From: Flammeovirga aprica JL-4
GTDB taxonomy: Bacteria; Bacteroidota; Bacteroidia; Cytophagales; Flammeovirgaceae
Direction of reading: 5' to 3'
DNA: 64,000 bases
Assembly: GCF_012844305.1 (NCBI RefSeq)
Contig: NZ_JABANE010000026.1
Location: 1-64,000, forward strand
In this document: in pieces, positions 9,633-16,528 of the stretch
How the letters are laid out: the number at the start of each line of letters is the position of its first letter
How positions within the stretch are numbered: position 1 is the stretch's first letter
Position numbers and translations under genes: made by a program
Notes under the pieces: generated by a model
Database searches by the model: none
The model's input: the letters and a program-made list of their open reading frames with translations, nothing else
Told to the model about the DNA's origin: nothing

Positions 9633-10301
9633 TTACAAAGTATATTCTTTACGTTTTTCAATCAGATCAATAATCAATTGATCATACTCTTCGAATTCCT
9701 TTAAATAGTCCTCTTTTTCAAATTGATATCCTTTGTGATACATTTCTGGAAGATGCCATTTTATCCAATTGTCATCCTTTTCTATCTCTATACCCCAATA
9801 ACCACACTCTCTATCAAGACACTGACAACATCCATACAAAATAAAAGGTAATTTTGCATCCTCAAGGAAAAATTCTATTCTTTCCTCATTCATTCCCCAT
9901 GCTTTCAAGTCGTCAGCAATAATTTTTTCTCCTTTTATACCTTTGATATCAAATGCGATATTTTCAAATAAGATTTTTTTCAACCAATCTGAGTTTGACA
10001 CCCCCACAGGAATACGATCATTCCAATTAAATGTCAAAGAATTAAAATAACCACCAGGAGCATCAAGCACTCGGTTTCCATAGTAATTCAAATTCATATA
10101 GTCTGCGAAATCCTCTCCATTAATGATATATCGGATGGTGACATAATAATCATTTTCATAGGACTCTCTGAAGAACTCTAATAGATTTTCATCTGGTCTT
10201 TTTTGGCGGTGAAAATGGAAATATTCTCTATGGAAAGAATGTCCCTGAAATTTTCGTTCTCTTTTTTCGTATTGATGCCAGCGAATTTCGAATGTATCCA
10301 T
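9633..10301 (-). CDS. Hypothetical protein with Cys cluster, 222 aa
   Basis: A soluble acidic protein, rich in aromatic and charged residues. Around residues 157-170 it has LYGCCQCLDRECGYWGIEIE, a Cys cluster with the C-x-C...C-G-x-W-x-I-E-I pattern seen in some small immunity-type proteins that bind zinc. No family name can be assigned. The N-terminus (MDTFEIRWHQYEKRERKF) is highly charged. It stands alone, with gaps of over 100 bases on either side. Confidence 0.65.
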   Translation of the reverse strand: MDTFEIRWHQYEKRERKFQGHSFHREYFHFHRQKRPDENLLEFFRESYENDYYVTIRYIINGEDFADYMNLNYYGNRVLDAPGGYFNSLTFNWNDRIPVGVSNSDWLKKILFENIAFDIKGIKGEKIIADDLKAWGMNEERIEFFLEDAKLPFILYGCCQCLDRECGYWGIEIEKDDNWIKWHLPEMYHKGYQFEKEDYLKEFEEYDQLIIDLIEKRKEYTL

Positions 10302-10431
10302 ATTTATTAGATGGTAGAATGGTGGAATGATGTAGTGACTAGGATAGAGTGTAGAACTATTAAAGTACTTTTTTTAAATGAGTACAGCATTTTGTTATTA
10401 TCATGATGATTTGATCTCGATGAGTAAACCG

Positions 10432-11181
10432 TTATTTTACTTTCTTTGTCTTCTTAATCCATTGATCGAAATACAAGTTTTCAATTTTCTTTCTACCTGA
10501 TGCATCTATGATTTCATTTAGTATCCAGTCTTGCTCTATTAATTCAGCTTTATACCAAATTGATTCATCTTTTTGATTAAAAATTGAATCCTGATTATGA
10601 TCTCTTAAAGTTCTGATCAAAATTTGGTTTGAATTTGGAACAACCTCAAAAAATTGTAAATTTTCATTGATAGGTGAGATTCTTTTTAAGTTTGTACCAT
10701 TATAATCAGATGAAAATAAAGCCTCAGGGTCCGTGCTGTTTAACACTCCATCTCTATTAAAGTCTACATCCACAATTTCATAAAGTATCTTACCTATTAA
10801 GGTTCTATTTGCTTCATTATATTCATTGCTTAGGTTGGCATGAATCTGTGAAATTCTAACTTTATTTTCAGTGAGCAACCTTGTTTCTCCAGTTTTCCGA
10901 TCAAAAAATAATACATTCCAATACCTTGGAAAATCAGCAGAATAATATCCCTCTTCACTGTAATAAGACCTTCTCTCTAATAGAGAAGTTGAAATTGGAA
11001 GCATAACCTGAGTTGAATTATCAATAACTATTGGTGATTCATAATCGAATTCGTACTCTACTAATATCGAGTCAATTTGATCTGAGGTCAACTCTTTATT
11101 TTCAATATTTTCAACTGCTGGTTTGCTCTCTTTGCAAGATATAAAGCATAGTAATAGCAATAATACAAATAACTGTTTCAT
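10432..11181 (-). CDS. Lipoprotein with EF-hand-like DxNxDG segments, 249 aa
   Basis: The lipobox LLCFISC places the lipidated Cys at about residue 16. The mature protein has two calcium-loop-like segments, DVDFNRDGVLNSTDPEALF and DHNQDSIFNQKDE, separated by about 60 residues and embedded in beta-rich sequence. The same layout (DTNKDGVIDFKDLSSL, then DYNKDGKFDQYSE) occurs in the membrane protein at 62172-63008, so the two are paralogues. A propeller-like or report-type envelope protein that binds Ca2+ is a reasonable guess; no enzymatic motif is visible. The SPFH gene lies 38 bases upstream on the same strand, so they may share a transcript. Confidence 0.7.
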   Translation of the reverse strand: MKQLFVLLLLLCFISCKESKPAVENIENKELTSDQIDSILVEYEFDYESPIVIDNSTQVMLPISTSLLERRSYYSEEGYYSADFPRYWNVLFFDRKTGETRLLTENKVRISQIHANLSNEYNEANRTLIGKILYEIVDVDFNRDGVLNSTDPEALFSSDYNGTNLKRISPINENLQFFEVVPNSNQILIRTLRDHNQDSIFNQKDESIWYKAELIEQDWILNEIIDASGRKKIENLYFDQWIKKTKKVK

Positions 11182-11219
11182 GTGATTCTAGTATAAATGT
11201 AATGACTTGATATAAATAC

Positions 11220-11945
11220 CTACTTTTTAGTAAGTTGATTAATATCGCCTATCATAAAAGTATGTTTCCCTTTATTTGCAATTTTTGTAATCGTCTCTAT
11301 CATCTGAAAGAACTTAATATTTTCATCATCTTTCATTAGTTCTGATGCATTTTTTAAAGCTCTAGCTGTAGCTACAGCTGTTCTTGCATTTTCAAGCTCT
11401 GATTTGGCTCTGATTTTTGATTCTAGGTGTTTAGCAAATAATTCTTGAATTGATTTAGGAAAAGTTAAATCACGGATTTGTGCCTGTTCTATTGATATAC
11501 CCAATTTGGAAACTTCTTCCAGCATTTCATCTGTATTGAACTCTGACAATTCACTTCTTTTTTTATTTACAATTTCACTGTCCAATTCAGCTAATTTGTT
11601 CCTGAAATAGATTTGAACAATATTAAAAATACGAGTCTCTCCTTCTTGAAGAATAGCGTTCATTGTTTTGTCTAATGCAAAATTGTTTAGAAACTTTTGT
11701 CCATCAATTATTTTATAAAGTACATTGAAGGAAAAACGTAGTGCCACATTATCTTTTGTCAGAACTTCTTGGTTTGTGACAGTCAATAATTTTGACGTTT
11801 CAGGAAGAACAAATAATTCTGTTCTATTTTTCCAATCCCAAATTTCGTAGTAACCTGGGTTTAATTTTTGTTCAAAGATATTGTCTTTATATAGATACCC
11901 GATTGTATTTGGCTTTACTTGGTATTGTTTTTTTAATATTCCCAT
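11220..11945 (-). CDS. SPFH/band-7 (slipin-like) protein, 241 aa
   Basis: The SPFH/band-7 fold spans about residues 10-190: beta-rich TNQEVLTKDNVALRFSFNVL, then a helical part with LSEFNTDEMLEEVSKLGI and the typical IRDLTFPKSIQELFAKHLESKIRA. The C-terminal coil (about 185-241) would drive oligomerisation. Unlike classical slipins and stomatins there is no N-terminal hydrophobic anchor, so it is probably cytosolic. Immediately upstream is a structured tRNA-like RNA (11972-12220). SPFH/band-7 proteins paired with a tRNA-like RNA were described by Burroughs and Aravind (2016) as parts of RtcB-type RNA-repair systems, which suggests a scaffold or ring for that RNA. No RtcB, RtcA or TROVE gene is present in this window. 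Confidence 0.85.
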   Translation of the reverse strand: MGILKKQYQVKPNTIGYLYKDNIFEQKLNPGYYEIWDWKNRTELFVLPETSKLLTVTNQEVLTKDNVALRFSFNVLYKIIDGQKFLNNFALDKTMNAILQEGETRIFNIVQIYFRNKLAELDSEIVNKKRSELSEFNTDEMLEEVSKLGISIEQAQIRDLTFPKSIQELFAKHLESKIRAKSELENARTAVATARALKNASELMKDDENIKFFQMIETITKIANKGKHTFMIGDINQLTKK

Positions 11946-11971
11946 TAAAATGATTCATTGTTTGAGCAATC

Positions 11972-12094
11972 AAAAAGGAGAAGAACACCAAAGTTGAGGG
12001 AAGGCAAGTTGAGTTTGAAATAACATTTCAAACGGTATCCCTTGACTTGCAAACTCAATTTCAGTTGAGCGTTTATTCTCTGTTCTTCACCTTT
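11972..12094 (-). terminator. Long-arm helix with T-run just before the SPFH start codon
   Basis: AAAGGTGAAGAACA (12094-12081) pairs with TGTTCTTCTCCTTT (11987-11974) with a single mismatch, and the second arm ends in a run of five T. The T-run ends 26 bases before the SPFH ATG at 11945. It could end the tRNA-like RNA as a separate transcript, or act as an attenuator so that only read-through transcripts include the SPFH gene. Confidence 0.5.
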
Positions 12095-12220
12095 CTATAT
12101 AGTTACCGGATGCTCTATTAAGAGCTTTGCAAATAATGCAAATGAGGATTCGAACCCCTTAGAACGAAGCTCCGCAATACCCTGTTTATCATGCTCGTTC
12201 CGTTATCAAACAGGTGGCGG
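11972..12220 (-). ncRNA. tRNA-like (permuted) structured RNA upstream of the SPFH gene
   Basis: Read on the minus strand, the region folds as follows. A T-arm is centred on GGGGTTCGAATCCTC (12157-12143). It is followed by an acceptor-like helix TTTGCA/TGCAAA (12141-12136 with 12131-12126) closed by a 4-base loop, then a D-arm-like hairpin GCTCT/AGAGC (12125-12121 with 12116-12112). An anticodon-stem-like pairing joins CGGA (12174-12171) with TCCG (12110-12107). The 3' half therefore comes before the 5' half: a circularly permuted tRNA body. Upstream, CCTGTTT/AAACAGG (12214-12208 with 12187-12181) and GAACGAGC/GCTTCGTTC (12200-12193 with 12170-12162) would form an H-type pseudoknot. Downstream, a 14-bp closing helix (12094-12081 with 11987-11974, one mismatch) encloses the perfect hairpins GTTTGAAAT/ATTTCAAAC and GCAAGT/ACTTGC. 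The 5' end is uncertain. Confidence 0.6.
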
Positions 12221-12349
12221 TTTATTTTTATTAGATTAATATTATTGTTCATTTGTTGTTTTTCAATTGAGCTATTTCCTTTATTTATCATATGAATTAT
12301 CAGGCATCCGCTATGGTAAATACTTCAAAAACTCAACTCCAACTTTAAG

Positions 12350-12410
12350 CTGCTGTTAGATTGTTGAAAGATTAATCGAATCTACATATTTATGTATTAC
12401 AAAACAAGAG
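12350..12410. repeat. Dispersed intergenic repeat, copy 2
   Basis: It aligns with 141-205 in the same orientation (TTGTTGAAAGAT, TTTATGTATTAC, AAACAAGAG). No open frame is conserved across the two copies, which favours a non-coding element or a 3' region remnant. Confidence 0.4.
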
Positions 12411-12697
12411 TTAGTTTTTCCTAACGTTATAAAGCTTCAATTTAAGTGATAAAAAACTCGTGACTATAGTTTGCAGACATTTTAATGCAACATTTCTACA
12501 TCACTACACTTTAGTAGATATTACAAAATATATCTCTTTTGATACGTAATCAAGAAAGTTTAAAAATAAATCATAGAAACCTTGTAGAAATTACGATGAA
12601 AAATTGAAGGGAAATCACGTACGCTGTAAACTAAGTTTTCGTTATTTGTGGTATTTAGAAATCAGGAGATTTCTGATGATATGAAGGACAAGAATGA

Positions 12698-12782
12698 CGC
12701 TTACGCTTAACATTCGCGCCAGTGGGCTTTCTACCATTATAGTCTGGTAGTATTCCCCCTGGCATTGAAGGGAAAAGCGTTA
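12698..12782. repeat. Nested long hairpin element
   Basis: The inner stem is CTACCA/TGGTAG (12731-12736 with 12745-12750). The outer stem is GCCAGTGGG/CCCCCTGGC (12718-12726 with 12755-12763, one mismatch) across a 4x4 internal loop. A further outer pairing, CTTACGCTT with AAGCGTTAAG, has one bulged base. The symmetry is too extensive for chance and fits a transposable-element end, an interspersed repeat or a structured RNA. Confidence 0.5.
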
Positions 12783-13082
12783 AGAATTTCATGAATTGAG
12801 CCGTTTAAAAATGATTTTCTTGTTTGAGCTTTAGCGAGTTTAAAATCATTTAGGCGAGAGGAATGAAATTTAGCTTTTGACTTCTAAGCCTAGATTTTTT
12901 GCTTCGTTTTTCATCAATGGAAAAATGAAGAAGAAGGAAGGTTGAAAGTAGGACCTTCAAAGCTTGTAGAAATGCTGAGTGAATGTTGACGATAATTTAG
13001 TTTATAATATACTTTCTTTATTAAGTGACTGTTTAATGAATTATAAGCTAGTTTTTCCACAAATCCATAATTAAAAACATCA

Positions 13083-13101
13083 TTGTGTAAAAATAACACA
13101 A
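13083..13101. promoter_or_regulatory. Operator palindrome 1 of the NAD salvage operon
   Basis: TTGTGT-N7-ACACAA, perfect arms. An identical pair of arms with the same 7-base spacer recurs at 13137-13155, with centres 54 bp apart (about five helical turns). The position just upstream of an NrtR-like Nudix regulator makes an autoregulatory operator the obvious reading. Confidence 0.75.
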
Positions 13102-13136
13102 AGAAAAATAGGTGGATTAAAATTAATTATCTTTCT

Positions 13137-13155
13137 TTGTGTATGATTAACACAA
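13137..13155. promoter_or_regulatory. Operator palindrome 2 of the NAD salvage operon
   Basis: TTGTGT-N7-ACACAA with arms identical to site 1. It ends 10 bases before the ATG at 13166, so a bound repressor would block initiation. An AAAGGA Shine-Dalgarno-like run lies between the site and the start codon. Confidence 0.75.
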
Positions 13156-13165
13156 TGAAAGGAAA

Positions 13166-13864
13166 ATGGATACTCAAAAATACTGTTACGAATACCCTAG
13201 ACCGGCGCTCACCACTGACTGTGTGATCTTTGGTTTTGATGGCATTGAAATCAATGTCCTACTGATAGAAAGAGGTATAGAACCTTTCAAAGGAAAGTGG
13301 GCTTTTCCAGGTGGTTTTGTTCGAATGGATGAAAGTACGGAAGAGGGTGCCAAAAGAGAACTGTTTGAAGAGACAGGAATTAAAGATGTCTTTATCGAAC
13401 AGCTTTATACTTTTAGTGATGTTCAGCGTGATCCGAGAGGACGAGTAGTGACTGTAGCATATTTTGCTTTAGTCAAAACTTCAGAGTATCAGCTTTTAGC
13501 GGGTGATGACGCGATGAAAGCACAGTGGTTTAAATTAAAAGATGTTCCCTCTCTCGCTTTTGATCATGATTTGGTTTTGCGTAAAGCACATAATAGGCTG
13601 AAAAGTAAAATCAGGAATCAACCTATTGGATTTGAATTATTGGATGCAAAATTTACAATGCCACAGCTTCAACTGCTATATGAATCCATCCTTGAAATCA
13701 AATTCGACAGAAGAAACTTCAGCAATAAAATAATGAAAACGGGCCTGCTTATTCAGTTAGATGAAAAAGTACCGAATGTCCCGCATAGGGCTCCGAGGTA
13801 CTTAATGTTCAATAAAAAGAAATACAACGAACTGCAAAGCAGTGGCTTCAACTTCGAAATCTAA
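13166..13864 (+). CDS. NrtR-like Nudix transcriptional regulator of NAD metabolism
   Basis: Residues about 10-145 are a Nudix domain with an intact Nudix box (G50 to I72, pattern G-x5-E-x7-RELFEETGI). About 160-232 are a winged-helix domain typical of NrtR-type regulators (FTMPQLQLLYESIL, then FDRRNFSNKI). NrtR regulators sense ADP-ribose or related NAD metabolites through the Nudix domain and repress NAD genes. The gene heads an operon with a TonB receptor, pnuC and a nadR-like gene, and two matching palindromes lie in front of it, so the assignment is strong. Because all Nudix-box residues are kept, hydrolase activity may remain. The start at 13166 is preferred for its AAAGGA and its match to family length. 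Confidence 0.85.
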   Translation: MDTQKYCYEYPRPALTTDCVIFGFDGIEINVLLIERGIEPFKGKWAFPGGFVRMDESTEEGAKRELFEETGIKDVFIEQLYTFSDVQRDPRGRVVTVAYFALVKTSEYQLLAGDDAMKAQWFKLKDVPSLAFDHDLVLRKAHNRLKSKIRNQPIGFELLDAKFTMPQLQLLYESILEIKFDRRNFSNKIMKTGLLIQLDEKVPNVPHRAPRYLMFNKKKYNELQSSGFNFEI

Positions 13865-13868
13865 AACA

Positions 13869-15872
13869 ATGAAAAAACTTACCATCTTACTTCCATTTCT
13901 GTTCTGTTTGTCTGCCTATTCACAAAACGATACTTTACAGATCCTTCAGAGTGCTGATACCATCACTTTAGAAGAAATTGTGATTCAAGCGTATAGGGCA
14001 AACACAACGACACCGGTGACTTATAAAAATGTAACGAAAGAAGACATTGAATTGATCAATTCAGGTCAGGAGCCATCGGTAATCCTAAGTAGTACTCCAT
14101 CCATCAACTCATATTCTGATGCGGGCAATTACCAAGGTTATTCGTATTTCAGATTGAGAGGAATTGACCAAACTAGGATCAATATGACGCTTGACGGAAT
14201 TCCACTTAACGAACCTGAAGATCAAGGGGTATACTTTTCTAACTACCCTGATTTTTTCAACTCCATTCAATCTTTACAAATTCAAAGAGGTGTTGGAACT
14301 TCTACTAACGGTGTGGCAAGCTATGCCGGAAGTATTAATTTTCAATCACCAAACCTGACTGATGATTATTATTCAAAAATTGGTATCAACTATGGTTCTT
14401 TCAATACTTATCGTGTATTCGGAGAGTACAATAACGGTTTGAAAAACGATCAAGGGTTTTATGCGAGAGTTTCACACCTTCACTCAGACGGTTACAAATA
14501 TCGCTCTGCTAATACTTCCAATTCTGCTTTTTTAAGTTATGGATTATTTAAGGAAAATCATCGATTGAAATTCACTGGTTTTATTGGCAATCAAAAAAAT
14601 CAATTAGCATGGATTGGTGTACCGATGGAGGTCATTGTCCAAGACCCTAGAACTAATGGCAATGCTGATGAAAATGATGCCTTTTTACAAGCTTTGGCGA
14701 GTGTTCAGCATTCATGGAATCTTTCTGAAAATGTTGTGCTCAATAACACCGCCTATTATAATTTCTTGGATGGTAATTATGATTTTGACCTCAACAATTT
14801 CTTAGGCTTCCCTTCTACTGACGAAATGTATAATTATGATTTTAGACATAACTTTATGGGGTACTTCAGCAATATCAATTGGGATGCTGGTAACCTCAAC
14901 CTAAATGCTGGAATTCATTTCAACACCTACAACAGAAGGCATATTGGTTCTGAAAGAACATTGGGTGAACTGTACGAAAATACTGGTTTTAAGAATGAGT
15001 TCAGTACGTTTGTAAAGGCTAGCTACACACTCAATCGTTTTGTACTATTTGGAGATTTACAATACCGATATGCTGATTTTGATTATAGTGGTTCTGTCCC
15101 ATTTGAGAAGCAACAATGGCATTTTATCAACCCGAAAGTGGGGATCAATTATTTTATTTCAGACAAAGCCAATGTGTATTATAGTTTCGGTGTTTCAGGG
15201 CGTGAACCTACAAGAAATGATTTATTCAATGGAGAAGATGACCTTCCTGCTGATGAGCTTGGTAATCCGCTGTACAATGATGTCAATCCCGAACAAGTGG
15301 AAAACCATGAGCTTGGCACAAGACTCACTTTCAATAAACTACAGTTGACTGCAAATGTGTATTATATGAACTTCACCAATGAAATTGTACTTAATGGTCA
15401 GTATGGCCCTAACGGATTACCTCTCCATAGTAATGTTGCTCAAAGTTTCCGAAGTGGTATTGAAGTTGATTTAAAATGGGAATTTATGCCTCATTTCTAT
15501 TACCAAAATAGTTCTTCCTATTCTTACAATCAGATCACTGAAGAAGACGTTTCATTCTCTCCGATCTTAACGCCAAACTTGATCATTAATCAAACATTGG
15601 GCTATCAAAAGAAAGGGTTACATATTGGTACGAATATTAAATACCAAAGTGAATCTTATATTGATTTTAGCAATGAAAATACAACACCGTCTTTCTATAG
15701 TGTAGATATTTTTGGGCAATACCGATACAAATCTTTAGACTTTAAAGTAGCTTTCAATAACATTATGAATGAACAGATTATTGCCAATGGATATATTGGG
15801 ATTGATGGAACGCCACTTTATTTTGTTCAAGCACCAATTAACTTTACTGGAGGAGTAACATGGAATTTTTAA
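13869..15872 (+). CDS. TonB-dependent outer-membrane receptor (NAD-precursor uptake by context)
   Basis: A TonB-dependent receptor of 667 residues. The start is placed at MKKLTILLPF, giving a signal peptide (MKKLTILLPFLFCLSAYSQ); upstream in-frame codons lack signal character. Then come a TonB-box-like ITLEEIVIQ, a plug domain (about 45-160: RLRGIDQTRINMTLDGIPL, then GVASYAGSINF), and a 22-strand barrel ending in aromatic Phe (GGVTWNF). There is no SusD partner or carboxypeptidase-like N-domain. It starts 4 bases after the Nudix regulator and overlaps pnuC by 13 bases, so it most likely carries a pyridine precursor such as nicotinamide riboside across the outer membrane. The substrate is inferred from context only. 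Confidence 0.85.
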   Translation: MKKLTILLPFLFCLSAYSQNDTLQILQSADTITLEEIVIQAYRANTTTPVTYKNVTKEDIELINSGQEPSVILSSTPSINSYSDAGNYQGYSYFRLRGIDQTRINMTLDGIPLNEPEDQGVYFSNYPDFFNSIQSLQIQRGVGTSTNGVASYAGSINFQSPNLTDDYYSKIGINYGSFNTYRVFGEYNNGLKNDQGFYARVSHLHSDGYKYRSANTSNSAFLSYGLFKENHRLKFTGFIGNQKNQLAWIGVPMEVIVQDPRTNGNADENDAFLQALASVQHSWNLSENVVLNNTAYYNFLDGNYDFDLNNFLGFPSTDEMYNYDFRHNFMGYFSNINWDAGNLNLNAGIHFNTYNRRHIGSERTLGELYENTGFKNEFSTFVKASYTLNRFVLFGDLQYRYADFDYSGSVPFEKQQWHFINPKVGINYFISDKANVYYSFGVSGREPTRNDLFNGEDDLPADELGNPLYNDVNPEQVENHELGTRLTFNKLQLTANVYYMNFTNEIVLNGQYGPNGLPLHSNVAQSFRSGIEVDLKWEFMPHFYYQNSSSYSYNQITEEDVSFSPILTPNLIINQTLGYQKKGLHIGTNIKYQSESYIDFSNENTTPSFYSVDIFGQYRYKSLDFKVAFNNIMNEQIIANGYIGIDGTPLYFVQAPINFTGGVTWNF

Positions 15873-16528
15873 GTTCAATTATTGATATCAATTCAACCTT
15901 CTTTGAAGTGCTCGGTTACCCCATGAGTTATATTGAATTTTTTGGTACTCTTTCGGGTTTGATTTCAGTTTGGCTCGCCACCAAAGCGAATATTCATACA
16001 TGGACCATCGGGATAATAAATGTAATCGCTTTCTTTCTTATCTATTATCAAATTCAATTGTACTCAGACATGTTCCTGCAGGTGTTTTTCTTTGGAACTT
16101 CAGTACTCGGAATTTGGCAATGGCTGAAGAAAAAGCCCGTTGAGAACGACAAAAAAATACGCTTCCTACATCAAAGAGATCAAATCCTTTTGTCTGTATT
16201 AATGATCGTGACTACTTTCATCCTTGGTTATATGGTTTCACAAATACACCTCTACCTTCCGAAGTATTTTACTGCTCCTGCTTCATATCCGTATGCGGAT
16301 GCTTTTACCACTGTATTAAGTATTTTCGCTACATTTCTAATGGCGTATAAAAGGGTTGAATGTTGGGTATTGTGGATTTTAGTAGATGTAGTTTGCATTG
16401 TCTTGTATTTTCAAAAAGGTGTGATGTTTATTTCTGTAGAGTACTTCATTTTCCTATTTATAGCAATTAATGGTTTAATACAATGGTCAAAATCAATTCA
16501 AAATGAGAAGAGGTTTAGTATTGGGTAA
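15860..16528 (+). CDS. pnuC: Nicotinamide riboside transporter PnuC
   Basis: An inner-membrane protein of 222 residues with about seven hydrophobic segments and the PnuC pattern (FGTLSGLISVWLATKANIHTW near the N-terminus, FGTSVLGIWQWLKKK in the middle, CWVLWILVDVVCIVLYF near the end). PnuC moves nicotinamide riboside by facilitated diffusion, coupled to phosphorylation by NadR-type kinase. It overlaps both neighbours (13 bases upstream, 26 downstream), indicating tight translational coupling with the receptor and the kinase. Confidence 0.92.
   Translation: MEFLSSIIDINSTFFEVLGYPMSYIEFFGTLSGLISVWLATKANIHTWTIGIINVIAFFLIYYQIQLYSDMFLQVFFFGTSVLGIWQWLKKKPVENDKKIRFLHQRDQILLSVLMIVTTFILGYMVSQIHLYLPKYFTAPASYPYADAFTTVLSIFATFLMAYKRVECWVLWILVDVVCIVLYFQKGVMFISVEYFIFLFIAINGLIQWSKSIQNEKRFSIG

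Larger units (their letters stand above)
12221..13082. other. Gene-free structured intergenic DNA
   Basis: No credible protein gene is visible; the minus-strand open frame at 12914-13099 has no coding character. The region holds the second copy of the dispersed repeat (12350-12410) and a strong nested hairpin at 12698-12782. It also holds an inverted repeat AAATGATTTT/AAAATCATTT at about 12807-12850. Some of this looks like an interspersed non-coding element, but its family could not be named. Confidence 0.5.

Noticed and set aside
11972..12220. Canonical tRNA
   Set aside because: The T-arm comes before the D-arm and the acceptor-like helix is closed by a loop; no CCA end or 7-base anticodon loop can be placed.
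11972..12220. Permuted (two-piece) tmRNA
   Set aside because: Permuted order and a pseudoknot are similar, but the acceptor helix lacks the G-U alanine identity pair and no Ala-rich tag reading frame follows the helix.
12914..13099. 61-codon open frame on the minus strand
   Set aside because: Low-complexity, no homology-like features, and it overlaps the operator region of the NAD operon.
13842..13868. Upstream start for the TonB receptor (MASTSKSKTMKK)
   Set aside because: It overlaps the Nudix gene and would put nine polar residues before the signal peptide; MKKLTILLPF is better.
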